DNA of 64,000 nt. Source: an uncultured Flavobacteriaceae bacterium. Its GTDB lineage: Bacteria > Bacteroidota > Bacteroidia > Flavobacteriales > Flavobacteriaceae. The notes beneath the pieces are model-generated. The model did not search any database. It saw only the letters and a program-made list of their open reading frames with translations, and was not told where the DNA came from. Shown here piece by piece: positions 26,534 to 35,507 of the stretch (position 1 is the first letter of the stretch; every line of letters starts with the position of its first letter). The translations under genes and the position numbers were made by a program. The DNA lies in the NCBI GenBank assembly GCA_947494825.1, contig CANLWN010000002.1, positions 124,001 through 188,000 on the forward strand, written 5' to 3'.

Positions 26534-28121
26534 CATATCACCTTATCACACCGCAACCACCACCCTTACACTCCGGGAGAAAGTAGGGCAATTGTTTATG
26601 CCGGCAGCCTTCATCAATGATACCGAAGAAGAAATCCGACGTTTGGAAGACCTTATCAAAACCCATAAAATAGGCAGTCTCTGCTTCTTTCACAGTAGGG
26701 CGAGCGCCGCTACAAATTTTGAAGGAAAAAAAGAGGTCATCTATAACGAAAACAGTCTGGCTACCTTAAAAAAACTCATCCGCCGTTATCAGAAAGTTTC
26801 CAAAATTCCATTATTGATTGCCATTGACGCAGAATGGGGCCTGGCCATGCGCATCGAAAATACACCCCAATTTCCCTATGCTATCAGTTTGGGGGCCATA
26901 ACACATGGCACAGATTTAATTTTTGAGGTGGGTCGATGCATCGCTCGGGATTGTAGGGAAGCTGGTATCCATTGGAATCTGTCACCCGTGGCCGATATCA
27001 ACAACAACCCCGACAATCCGGTCATTGGGTACCGATCTTTTGGAGAGGACAAGCAAAAGGTAGCCGAAAAAGCCGTTGCCTATGTAAAGGGCACACAAAG
27101 TGAGGGCGTACTTACCAGTGTAAAGCACTTTCCCGGACATGGGGATACCGCCACAGACTCCCACCTGGGGCTCCCTCTTATTGAAAAGACCAAGGAAACG
27201 CTGCTCCAAAACGAATTGTATCCATTTCGGGAGCTGGTCCAGCAGGGAGTGGATTCGGTCATGGTAGGCCATCTGGCCGTACCGTCCCTGACCCAGGGCA
27301 AACTCATACCGGCTACGGTTTCCAAAGAAATCATCAAAGACGTTTTGCGGAAGGAACTGCATTTTGAAGGTATCGTTATATCCGATGCGCTGAACATGCA
27401 CAGTGTATCCAAGATGTATCCCCAAAAAGGAGAGTTGGAATGGTTGGCCTTCGATGCGGGCAATGATGTCCTTTGTTTTGCAGAGCATGTTGCCGAAGGC
27501 ATTGGGACCATTTTGCAAAAAGCTTCGGAAACCCAAATTGAGGAAAGCTTTGAAAGGGTCTGGAGATTAAAAGAAAAAGGCTATAGTAAACCTTTCCCAA
27601 CCAAGGGAAATCCCATGTCCACATCGGAACTCAACAAAGCGCTTGCCGCTGAAATTTTAACCCTTTTTAAAGGGGATGAAGCCACTATTTCTGCCCTTAT
27701 AGACGAGGAATTTATAGGGATATCGCTCGGCAAGGGTACGGAAACTATCTTTTTTGAATCGATTTCCCTGTCGGTGCCCTTCAAAACGTTTGAACCGTTC
27801 CAGAAAGTGGCCCCGCAACTACCACCAGCGGAAAACATCCTACTGGCCCTGTTTCCACCACAAGTAAAACCCACCGACAACTTTGGAATAGGACCGGAGG
27901 AAATACAGTGGATCAACGAGCTGATACGAGTTAAAAACGTAATTTTATACGTGTTTGGAAATCCCTATGTCCTAAACAAAATAAGGACAAGGGAGGCCAA
28001 AGCGGTAGTCTTGGCCTACCAGGATTTTACGGTGTTCCAACAGCTAGCGGCAGACCATTTCCTGGCCATACACAGTGCTCGGGGAACACTGCCGGTTTCC
28101 ATAGATAGCAGAGCGATATGA
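26526..28121 (+). CDS. nagZ: Glycoside hydrolase family 3, NagZ-like beta-N-acetylglucosaminidase
   Basis: The 531-residue enzyme has the NagZ signature KHFPGHGDTATDSH (about 200-213) with the His-Asp pair and the nucleophile D286 in VISDALNM. NagZ splits GlcNAc from anhydroMurNAc. No signal peptide is present, which fits a cytoplasmic role after AmpG import; many Bacteroidota GH3 relatives are instead exported lipoproteins. A C-terminal extension of about 170 residues follows the barrel. An earlier start at 26502 would add eight residues; 26526 is preferred because a GGAG lies ten bases upstream and the overlap with ampG becomes ATGAATGA. Confidence 0.9.
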   Translation: MNDISPYHTATTTLTLREKVGQLFMPAAFINDTEEEIRRLEDLIKTHKIGSLCFFHSRASAATNFEGKKEVIYNENSLATLKKLIRRYQKVSKIPLLIAIDAEWGLAMRIENTPQFPYAISLGAITHGTDLIFEVGRCIARDCREAGIHWNLSPVADINNNPDNPVIGYRSFGEDKQKVAEKAVAYVKGTQSEGVLTSVKHFPGHGDTATDSHLGLPLIEKTKETLLQNELYPFRELVQQGVDSVMVGHLAVPSLTQGKLIPATVSKEIIKDVLRKELHFEGIVISDALNMHSVSKMYPQKGELEWLAFDAGNDVLCFAEHVAEGIGTILQKASETQIEESFERVWRLKEKGYSKPFPTKGNPMSTSELNKALAAEILTLFKGDEATISALIDEEFIGISLGKGTETIFFESISLSVPFKTFEPFQKVAPQLPPAENILLALFPPQVKPTDNFGIGPEEIQWINELIRVKNVILYVFGNPYVLNKIRTREAKAVVLAYQDFTVFQQLAADHFLAIHSARGTLPVSIDSRAI

Positions 28122-28149
28122 AGAACGAAATTATTACATTCACGAGCTT

Positions 28150-29235
28150 ATGAAAATATACAAATGCATCGGCTTAATGTCAGGGACTTCCTTGGATGGT
28201 TTGGATCTTGCTTATTGCCATATCTGGAAAACAGCCGAAAGTTGGACATTTTCCATAGAGAAGACCCAGAGCATTTCCTATACGCAAGAAATGAGGGCCC
28301 AACTTAAAAATTCCATTCATCTGGCTGCGGAAGAACTGTTGTGTTTAAACAATTGGTATGGCACATGGTTGGGTGAACAAGCCAAAAATTTCATTGATTC
28401 AAACGGTTTGGAGGTCCATTTTATAGCCAGCCACGGGCATACCACCCACCACAGACCAGAAAAAGGGCTTACCTATCAAATAGGTTCTGGCCAACATTTG
28501 GCCAATGCAAGTGGCCATAAGGTAGTCTGCGATTTTAGAACCAACGACGTGGCCCTGGGAGGACAAGGAGCGCCCTTGGTTCCTATAGGGGACCGCTTGT
28601 TCTTCTCCCAGTACGACTTTTGTCTCAATTTGGGAGGAATCAGCAATATTTCCTTTGAACACGGACAAAAACGTATTGCCTACGATATTGGGCTTGCCAA
28701 TATGCTGCTGAACCACATTACCCAAAAAAAGGGCCTGGCTTATGACAAAGGCGGGGAACTGGCCAGAAAGGGAACCCTAAACGTAAAAATGGTTCAGCAA
28801 TTGAATGCCCTGGAATACTACAGCTTACCTTTTCCGAAATCCACCGGGTATGAATGGTTTGTAGAAAAGGTAGTCCCCATAGTGGATGGTACCCAGGATA
28901 CCATGGAAAATCTGCTGCATAGCTGTGTGCACCATATTTGCGAGCAGGTGGCCTTGCAAGTAAAGGCCAATAGTCCAAACAAGAAGACCTCTTTGTTTGT
29001 GGCTGGCGGGGGCGCCCTGAACACTTTTATGATGGAAATACTCCAACAAAAACTGGGGGCGACAACTACCCTTGTCCTTACCGACCCTACACTGATAGAA
29101 TTTAAAGAGGCCCTCGTATTTGCCTTAATGGGTGTCTTGCGCTTGGAAGGAAAGAACAATGTGCTCAGCTCGGTAACCGGAGCCAGCAGAGACTCTTCCA
29201 GCGGCGTGATGTTTTTACCAGCAGGTGGACACTAA
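28150..29235 (+). CDS. anmK: Anhydro-N-acetylmuramic acid kinase
   Basis: The 361-residue kinase opens and phosphorylates anhydroMurNAc to MurNAc-6-phosphate, the substrate of MurQ. Recognised parts are CIGLMSGTSLDGLDL at the start, SHGHTTHHRPEKGLTYQIG near 95, CDFRTNDVALGGQGAPLVP, LNLGGISNIS and VAGGGALN near 285. It has the size expected for the family and is the last gene of the plus-strand recycling run, 28 bases after nagZ. Its stop faces the end of the carboxylase operon. Confidence 0.96.
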   Translation: MKIYKCIGLMSGTSLDGLDLAYCHIWKTAESWTFSIEKTQSISYTQEMRAQLKNSIHLAAEELLCLNNWYGTWLGEQAKNFIDSNGLEVHFIASHGHTTHHRPEKGLTYQIGSGQHLANASGHKVVCDFRTNDVALGGQGAPLVPIGDRLFFSQYDFCLNLGGISNISFEHGQKRIAYDIGLANMLLNHITQKKGLAYDKGGELARKGTLNVKMVQQLNALEYYSLPFPKSTGYEWFVEKVVPIVDGTQDTMENLLHSCVHHICEQVALQVKANSPNKKTSLFVAGGGALNTFMMEILQQKLGATTTLVLTDPTLIEFKEALVFALMGVLRLEGKNNVLSSVTGASRDSSSGVMFLPAGGH

Positions 29236-29317
29236 GGACTTACCACGGCTTGGCAATCAAAGTTCTTCCCGATCGAATCAAAGGCCTTGGTCTTCGGATA
29301 AAAGCTTCTTTTCCTTC

Positions 29318-30859
29318 TTAAAGTGGAATGTTCCCATGCTTCTTTTTCGGGAGTTTGGCTTTCTTGTTTTCCAACATGCTAAAGGCCTTGATCAATTTTC
29401 TTCGGGTGTGCTTTGGCAAAATCACCTCATCTATAAAGCCGCGACGTGACGCCCTATAGGGGTTTGCAAATTTGTCTGCGTATTCTGCCTCTTTTTCTGC
29501 CAGTTTTTGTGCCGGGTCTTCCGCAGCCGCAATTTCCTTTCTAAAAATAATTTCGCTCGCCCCCTTGGCCCCCATGACCGCGATTTCCGCACTTGGCCAA
29601 GCATAGTTAAAATCGGCCCCAATGTGCTTGGAATTCATCACATCATAGGCTCCACCATAGGCCTTGCGGGTAATTACGGTAACCCTGGGCACCGTGGCTT
29701 CGCTCAGGGCGTACAGCAGTTTTGCCCCATGTACGATAATACCGTTCCACTCCTGGTCCGTTCCCGGCAGAAAGCCGGGTACATCCACCAAGACCAATAA
29801 GGGAATATTAAAGCTATCGCAAAACCGGGTAAAGCGGGCCGCTTTCCGGGAGCTTTTCACATCTAAAACTCCGGCCAGGAACATGGGTTGGTTGGCGATT
29901 ATGCCAATACTCCTCCCTCCTAACCTGGCAAAGCCCACCAGAATGTTTTCTGCATAATCCTGGTGTATTTCATAGAAGGAATCCCTATCTATGATCCCCT
30001 TGATCACATCGTGCATATCATAGGGTTTGTTTGGACTGTCCGGAATAATGGTGTTGAGCTCTTCCCTAACTTCATCGTTTAGCGTAAAGGGGATTTTCTC
30101 GGGATTTTCCCGGTTGCTTTGGGGTAAATAGCTCAGCAGTCTTTTAACGTCCTCCAGGCAGGCCACATCATTGGCCGAACTTTTATGTGCAACCCCCGAT
30201 TTGGTGGCATGGGTGGCAGCACCGCCCAGTTCCTCCGAGGTCACGGTTTCATTGGTGACCGTCTTTACCACATTGGGGCCAGTTACGAACATATAGCTTG
30301 TTTGCTCTACCATAAGGGTAAAATCGGTCATAGCAGGAGAGTAAACGGCACCACCTGCGCAAGGCCCCATTATCGCCGATATTTGCGGGATTACACCCGA
30401 GGCCTGTACATTTCTATAAAAAATGTCGGCATACCCCCCCAGGGACCTTACCCCTTCCTGTATGCGTGCGCCCCCGGAATCGTTTAGACCAATGATAGGA
30501 GCCCCCACTTTCATGGCCAAGTCCATGACCTTACAAATTTTCTCGGCATGCGTTTCGGACAATGCTCCTCCAAATACAGTGAAGTCCTGAGCGTAAACAT
30601 ATACCAGTCTACCATTTATGGTACCATATCCTGTGACTACGCCATCGCCAAAGTAGATTTCCTTTTCCATCCCAAAATCCGTGGTCCGATGGGTAACCAA
30701 AATTCCCATTTCCTCGAAAGACCCCTCGTCCAACAAATAGCGTACCCGTTCACGGGCGGTGAGTTTTTGCTTTTCATGTTGTTTATCGATTCGTTTTTGA
30801 CCCCCTCCCAAATGGGCCTGGGCAATCCTGTCGTTCAACTTCTCTAGTTTTGGATCCAT
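29318..30859 (-). CDS. Acyl-CoA carboxylase, carboxyltransferase (beta) subunit, propionyl-CoA type
   Basis: The 513-residue protein is a full-length crotonase-fold carboxyltransferase: [49 protein letters not shown] and the acyl-CoA site [18 protein letters not shown]. It moves the carboxyl group from biotin to the acyl-CoA. The propionyl-CoA type is inferred from sequence and from the nearby mutase genes. It lies three bases after the biotin carboxylase gene and ends the operon. Confidence 0.93.
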   Translation of the reverse strand: MDPKLEKLNDRIAQAHLGGGQKRIDKQHEKQKLTARERVRYLLDEGSFEEMGILVTHRTTDFGMEKEIYFGDGVVTGYGTINGRLVYVYAQDFTVFGGALSETHAEKICKVMDLAMKVGAPIIGLNDSGGARIQEGVRSLGGYADIFYRNVQASGVIPQISAIMGPCAGGAVYSPAMTDFTLMVEQTSYMFVTGPNVVKTVTNETVTSEELGGAATHATKSGVAHKSSANDVACLEDVKRLLSYLPQSNRENPEKIPFTLNDEVREELNTIIPDSPNKPYDMHDVIKGIIDRDSFYEIHQDYAENILVGFARLGGRSIGIIANQPMFLAGVLDVKSSRKAARFTRFCDSFNIPLLVLVDVPGFLPGTDQEWNGIIVHGAKLLYALSEATVPRVTVITRKAYGGAYDVMNSKHIGADFNYAWPSAEIAVMGAKGASEIIFRKEIAAAEDPAQKLAEKEAEYADKFANPYRASRRGFIDEVILPKHTRRKLIKAFSMLENKKAKLPKKKHGNIPL

Positions 30860-30862
30860 AAG

Positions 30863-32305
30863 CTAGTTTCTAGGGATTCGTAAGATTTTTTTATCTTCCT
30901 GATATTGCTTTAAGGCTATAATCGCTGCAATCTGGGCCTCCACCTCCATACCATCAGCAAGCATTTCGGGCGCATAGTATTTCTTTACAAAATGGGTATC
31001 AAAATTCCCGGAGCGGAAGGCTTCGTGTTCACATACAAATTTCCCGAAGGGTAAGGTAGTGCGTACGCCTTCTACGTGATAATCATCAATGGCCTTGATC
31101 ATCAACTGAATGGCTTCTTCCCTGCTTTGGCCATAGGTGATCAGTTTGGAGAGCATGGGATCGTAATAGATGGGGACATCCATTCCTTCCTCATAGCCGT
31201 TATCTACGCGTATACCCTCACCTACCGGAAGCCTATAGGTTTCCAATGTGCCCACACTCGGCAAAAAGTCGTTCAACGGATCTTCTGCATATACCCGTAA
31301 TTCCAGCGCATGGCCTTTGATGCGTAGATCTTCCTGTTTTAATTTCAGGGCTTCTCCCCTAGCCACCCGTATCTGTAATTCTACCAAATCTACTCCCGAA
31401 ATCAATTCAGTAACGGGATGTTCTACCTGCAATCTGGTGTTCATTTCCAAAAAGTAGTAGTTGTGGTCGGCGTCCATTAAAAACTCTACCGTACCTGCTC
31501 CCAGGTAATCGCAGGACCGGGCCACCTTGGTGGCGGCTACGCCCATTTCCTCCCTCAGTTCAGGGCTAAGAATACAGGAAGGTGCCTCTTCCACTACCTT
31601 TTGATGACGCCTTTGAACACTGCATTCCCGCTCAAAAAAGTACAGGATATTCCCATGACTGTCGGCCATCACCTGAATCTCGATATGCCTTGGTGAGGAT
31701 ACGTATTTTTCCAGAAACACCGATCCATCGCCAAAGGCCGAGGTAGCCTCGCTGATTGCTCGGTCCATTTGCGATTCCAGATCTTTCTCCTCCTCCACGA
31801 CGCGCATGCCCTTTCCACCGCCTCCGGCCGAAGCCTTGATCAGTATAGGAAAACCTATATCCCTGGCCACTTGCTTGGCCTTTCCAATATCGGTAATCGC
31901 CTCATCGATTCCAGGCACCATGGGAATATCATAACTTTTGACCGCCTCCTTGGCCGCCAATTTGCTCCCCATGGTTCTAATAGCCTTGGATTTGGGACCG
32001 ATAAAGACCATCTTGTTTTTCTCCACGGCCTCGGCAAAGTCCGCATTTTCGCTTAAAAATCCATAGCCCGGATGTATACCATCGACCTTTAAATGCTTGG
32101 CGACCTCAATAATTTTGGAACCTAACAAATACGATTGGTTGGAAGGGGCCTCACCGATACAAACGGCCTCATCGGCAAATTTTACATGTGGAGCGTTCCG
32201 ATCTGCTGTAGAATAGACCGCCACGGTCCTAATGCCCATTTTTTGGGCCGTTCTCATGACCCTTATGGCAATTTCACCCCTGTTGGCAACGAGTATTTTT
32301 TTCAT
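30863..32305 (-). CDS. accC: Acyl-CoA carboxylase, biotin carboxylase subunit
   Basis: The 480-residue ATP-grasp enzyme carboxylates biotin using ATP and bicarbonate. It shows KKILVANRGEIAIRVMRTA, IGPKSKAIRTMGSK, the glycine-rich ATP loop IKASAGGGGKGMRVV, and the catalytic region FLEMNTRLQVEHPVTE. The carrier protein is a separate gene upstream, as is common in Bacteroidota carboxylases. It could serve propionyl-CoA or more than one acyl-CoA substrate. Confidence 0.94.
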   Translation of the reverse strand: MKKILVANRGEIAIRVMRTAQKMGIRTVAVYSTADRNAPHVKFADEAVCIGEAPSNQSYLLGSKIIEVAKHLKVDGIHPGYGFLSENADFAEAVEKNKMVFIGPKSKAIRTMGSKLAAKEAVKSYDIPMVPGIDEAITDIGKAKQVARDIGFPILIKASAGGGGKGMRVVEEEKDLESQMDRAISEATSAFGDGSVFLEKYVSSPRHIEIQVMADSHGNILYFFERECSVQRRHQKVVEEAPSCILSPELREEMGVAATKVARSCDYLGAGTVEFLMDADHNYYFLEMNTRLQVEHPVTELISGVDLVELQIRVARGEALKLKQEDLRIKGHALELRVYAEDPLNDFLPSVGTLETYRLPVGEGIRVDNGYEEGMDVPIYYDPMLSKLITYGQSREEAIQLMIKAIDDYHVEGVRTTLPFGKFVCEHEAFRSGNFDTHFVKKYYAPEMLADGMEVEAQIAAIIALKQYQEDKKILRIPRN

Positions 32306-32311
32306 AGTTCA

Positions 32312-32431
32312 GGTTCAAATTCAAAGTTCAAGTGTTTAAAATTGAAGGTTCAAAAATCAAGTATCCCTAGTCAGTGCATTCCGCCATTGTTAATTGTTTA
32401 TTGCTCATTGTTTATTGTTTACTGTTCCGCT
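32312..32431. repeat. Low-complexity spacer with short repeats
   Basis: The spacer between the carrier and biotin carboxylase genes contains repeated TTCAAA/GTTCAA words at one end and ATTGTTTATTG/ATTGTTTACTG words at the other. Such word repeats suggest slippage. No start codon, hairpin or gene was found in it. Confidence 0.45.
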
Positions 32432-32917
32432 TTACTCAAACGAAATCAACAAGTGTTTTTTGTCTACCGCTTCGCCCTTCTTCACCGCAACCTCCTTTAT
32501 TACACCGTCCCTAGGGGAAGTGATAATATTTTCCATCTTCATGGCTTCAAGAATGAGCAGTGGATCGTTTTCCCGGACCGTCTGGCCCTTGCTCACATGG
32601 ATGTCCAAAATTAATCCCGGCATGGGTGCATCAACAACACTGATGTTTTTGGAAGAGGCCAAAGCAAAGCCCATTTTCTTGATCAGCTGATCAAGCGAAT
32701 CCAACAGGACAACTTCATAAGTATTGTTGTTGATCTTTACACGGTATTTCTTTGCATTAAAATCTGCCTGCACCAGCGCTCCGTGGTAGGACGTGTTGTC
32801 CTTTATGATATGATAGGTCTGCGGGGCGGTCTTCACAACATCGGTTCCCAAAACCGTTTCCTTCGTGATCTCGATTTCCATGCTTCCGTTGACCACAACC
32901 CTAAATTGGTTATCCAT
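32432..32917 (-). CDS. Biotin carboxyl carrier protein of acyl-CoA carboxylase
   Basis: The 161-residue protein ends in a biotinyl domain (about 92-161) with the biotin-accepting K127 in LEAMKMENI and the usual PMPGLI and VSKGQTV turns. The N-terminal 90 residues include a short domain typical of the carrier in propionyl-CoA-type carboxylases (FNAKKYRVKINNNTYEV). It is the first gene of the three-gene carboxylase run on the minus strand, divergent from udk across 270 bases in which no other gene is seen. Confidence 0.92.
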   Translation of the reverse strand: MDNQFRVVVNGSMEIEITKETVLGTDVVKTAPQTYHIIKDNTSYHGALVQADFNAKKYRVKINNNTYEVVLLDSLDQLIKKMGFALASSKNISVVDAPMPGLILDIHVSKGQTVRENDPLLILEAMKMENIITSPRDGVIKEVAVKKGEAVDKKHLLISFE

Positions 32918-33162
32918 AGTACGTACTATTGTGTTTGATATAAATATAGGACATAATACGATCTCTGCTTAGGCCAGGATTTAATTTATTCCAATTAGGG
33001 TTTTCTGCAAAAGGAAATACCCGTAGCCTAAAACTCTGTAGGTCAAATGTATTCAGGAAAAAGTGTGCAAAAGATGCGCTAAGTCATGTTCTTTCCGCAA
33101 TTCTTGTAGTATCTATGCCCCTAATTGGACGATATGGCCGCAGGGGTTTCGCGGCAAATCCT

Positions 33163-33170
33163 TATTTTTG
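33163..33170 (+). promoter_or_regulatory. -7 element of the udk promoter
   Basis: TATTTTTG matches TAnnTTTG and lies 17 bases before the udk start codon. No convincing TTG was found at 19 or so bases upstream. Confidence 0.5.
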
Positions 33171-33187
33171 GAACAAATTAATAAAAC

Positions 33188-33796
33188 ATGTTGATTATAG
33201 GGATTGCAGGGGGTACTGGTTGCGGAAAGACCACCGTGGTAAATCAGATCATTAACGAACTGCCACATGAGGAGGTGGGGGTAATCTCCCAGGATTCCTA
33301 CTACAACGACCTTTCCCATTTGACCTATGAGGAGCGTGCGAAAATAAATTTTGACCATCCCAGGGCCATAGATTTTGGCCTCCTGGGAGAACACTTGACC
33401 CTCCTTAAAAAAGGAAAACCCATACAACAACCTGTTTATTCATTTCCCAAACACAATAGGACCTCCGATACCATACTCACCCATCCGCGAAAAGTGATGA
33501 TCGTAGAAGGAATTTTGATTATGACCAACCCCAAAATTAGGGACATGTTCGACATTAAGATCTTTGTGCACGCCGACTCTGATGAGCGCCTGATCCGAAG
33601 ATTAAAACGGGACATTACGGAAAGGGGGCGTGATCTGGATGAAGTATTGGACCGGTATCAAAGTACCTTGAAACCCATGCACGATCAGTTCATTGAGCCC
33701 ACCAAGGAATATGCAGATATTATTATTCCCAACAACAAGTACAATACGGTGGCGGTAGATATTGTCCGTACCATTATTACCGAAAAATTGGCATAG
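33188..33796 (+). CDS. udk: Uridine kinase
   Basis: The 202-residue enzyme phosphorylates uridine and cytidine in the pyrimidine salvage path. It has the P-loop GIAGGTGCGKTT at the start, SQDSYYNDL, NFDHPRAID, and VEGILI near residue 107. Length and order are standard. It is the first gene of a run udk, ftsB-like, mutA, mutB with short gaps or overlaps, so the four are likely co-transcribed. Confidence 0.96.
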   Translation: MLIIGIAGGTGCGKTTVVNQIINELPHEEVGVISQDSYYNDLSHLTYEERAKINFDHPRAIDFGLLGEHLTLLKKGKPIQQPVYSFPKHNRTSDTILTHPRKVMIVEGILIMTNPKIRDMFDIKIFVHADSDERLIRRLKRDITERGRDLDEVLDRYQSTLKPMHDQFIEPTKEYADIIIPNNKYNTVAVDIVRTIITEKLA

Positions 33797-33802
33797 AAAT
33801 CA

Positions 33803-34144
33803 ATGGGCATTAAAAACTTTAAAAAGAGCAAATGGTTTCCAGTAGTGGCCATTCTGACCAGTACATATTTTATAGTACTGACAGTCTTTGTGGTATGGAT
33901 GGTTTTTTTTGACACCAATTCCCTGCTGATCCATATGGAACTAAAACGGGAAATAAAAAAGTTGGAAAAACAGAAGGAATTCCTTCAGGAAGAAATAGCC
34001 AAGGACAAGAAAATCATCGATAAACTGTCCGACCCCGAAGAACTGGAAAAATTCGCTCGGGAACAATATTATCTAAAAAAGAAGAACGAGGAGATCTACC
34101 TGATCGAATATGAGGACAGTTTAAAGCAAAAAAAGGATGAGTAA
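33803..34144 (+). CDS. FtsB/DivIC-family septum formation protein
   Basis: The 113-residue bitopic protein has one membrane segment (about 12-36) and then a charged coiled coil (about 45-95, ELKREIKKLEKQKEFLQEEI). The LSDPEELEKFAREQYYLKK motif is typical of FtsB/DivIC. These proteins work in the divisome with FtsL and FtsQ. Its stop overlaps the mutase start by eight bases (ATGAGTAA), a link that looks like translational coupling and not shared function. Confidence 0.9.
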   Translation: MGIKNFKKSKWFPVVAILTSTYFIVLTVFVVWMVFFDTNSLLIHMELKREIKKLEKQKEFLQEEIAKDKKIIDKLSDPEELEKFAREQYYLKKKNEEIYLIEYEDSLKQKKDE

Positions 34145-35507
34145 ACCGGATTTATTTGATGCCTTTCCGCAGGTTTCTTCCAAAGCCTGGAAACAAAAGA
34201 TCCAGTTTGACCTAAAGGGTCTGGATTACAATGAAAGCCTGGTATGGGAATCGCCCGAAGGCATCAAGGTAAAACCTTTTTACCACAGCGAGGATACTAG
34301 GGGCAATGCCGTGCCCCCCTTCCCCAGAAAAGGAAAATGGAACATAGGCCAACATATTTTTGTAGCGGATGCCATTGAAGCCAATAAAAAGGCCCTTGAT
34401 ATTTTGCAGCGTGGAGCGGAAAGTCTTTGGTTTACCGTTCCCTCACAAGAGGTCCAAATAGACCTTCTTCTCAAAGGAATTGACGCTTCCACCACAAAAA
34501 TCCACTTGGATTTTCCCTTTTTATCTCTTGAGTATTTTGAGCAGCTTAACGCAATAACGGACAAGCTACCATCTCCGGTGAACGTACACCTGGACCCGGT
34601 TGGCCATCTTGCGCGAACGGGAAACTGGTGCCATAGCATGGAAAAGGATTTTGAAATGCTCGGCGGATTACTTTCCGCCCACTTCCAAAGCCACTCCCTT
34701 TCCATTGATGTTTCCCTCTACCAAAACGCCGGAGCCACCATGGTACAGCAACTGGCGTATGCCATGGCCCATGCCAATGAATATCTCCATCGGTCCGACC
34801 TGATATCCGATCAACCCTATATATTCAAAGTTTCCGTTGGGAGCAATTACTTTTTTGAGATTGCCAAACTCAGGGCACTGCGTTGGCTGTGGAACACCTT
34901 GGCCTCGGAATATGGAATAGCGAGCCAGTGCCATATTATAGCTTTCCCCTCAAAACGTAACAAAACCTTGTACGACTACAATATGAATATGTTGCGTACC
35001 ACCATGGAATGTATGGGTGCCATTATAGGAGGTGCGGATACCATATGCAACTTGCCCTATGATGCCATGTATCACAAGGCCAATGAGTTTGGGGAGCGTA
35101 TAGCCCGGAATCAGCTGCTGATCTTGAAACATGAAAGTTACTTTGATAAGGTTTCCAACGCTGCGGACGGGGCCTACTACATAGAGGCCCTGACCCAACA
35201 AATGGCCGAAAAGGCCCTGGCATTGTTCAAAACCCTTGAAAAAGGGGGCGGATTCCTAAAACAGCTAAAGGCGCATACCCTTCAGAAAAAGATCAAGGAA
35301 AATGCCCAGAAAGAGCAGGAGCGCTTCAACATACAGGAAGAAGTACTGGTAGGCACCAATAAATACCCCAACGTCCAGGATAAAATGAAGCAGGATTTGG
35401 AGTTGGATCCCTTTCTAAAAAGAGCCGTTAGGAAAACCTTGCTGGAACCTATTTTGGAAAAACGCCTGGCAGAGGCCATGGAACAAAAAAGAATACAGGA
35501 TGAGTAG
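34137..35507 (+). CDS. mutA: Methylmalonyl-CoA mutase, small subunit
   Basis: The 456-residue protein matches the non-catalytic small subunit of methylmalonyl-CoA mutase. It keeps the TIM-barrel-like part ([30 protein letters not shown]) but lacks a cobalamin-binding domain at its end, so it cannot carry B12. It would pair with the large subunit encoded next. The start overlaps the ftsB-like stop by eight bases, and its own stop overlaps mutB by eight bases. Confidence 0.93.
   Translation: MSKPDLFDAFPQVSSKAWKQKIQFDLKGLDYNESLVWESPEGIKVKPFYHSEDTRGNAVPPFPRKGKWNIGQHIFVADAIEANKKALDILQRGAESLWFTVPSQEVQIDLLLKGIDASTTKIHLDFPFLSLEYFEQLNAITDKLPSPVNVHLDPVGHLARTGNWCHSMEKDFEMLGGLLSAHFQSHSLSIDVSLYQNAGATMVQQLAYAMAHANEYLHRSDLISDQPYIFKVSVGSNYFFEIAKLRALRWLWNTLASEYGIASQCHIIAFPSKRNKTLYDYNMNMLRTTMECMGAIIGGADTICNLPYDAMYHKANEFGERIARNQLLILKHESYFDKVSNAADGAYYIEALTQQMAEKALALFKTLEKGGGFLKQLKAHTLQKKIKENAQKEQERFNIQEEVLVGTNKYPNVQDKMKQDLELDPFLKRAVRKTLLEPILEKRLAEAMEQKRIQDE

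Noticed and set aside
32312-32431. A small RNA or riboswitch between the carboxylase genes
   Set aside because: Only short word repeats are present and no stable hairpin could be drawn.
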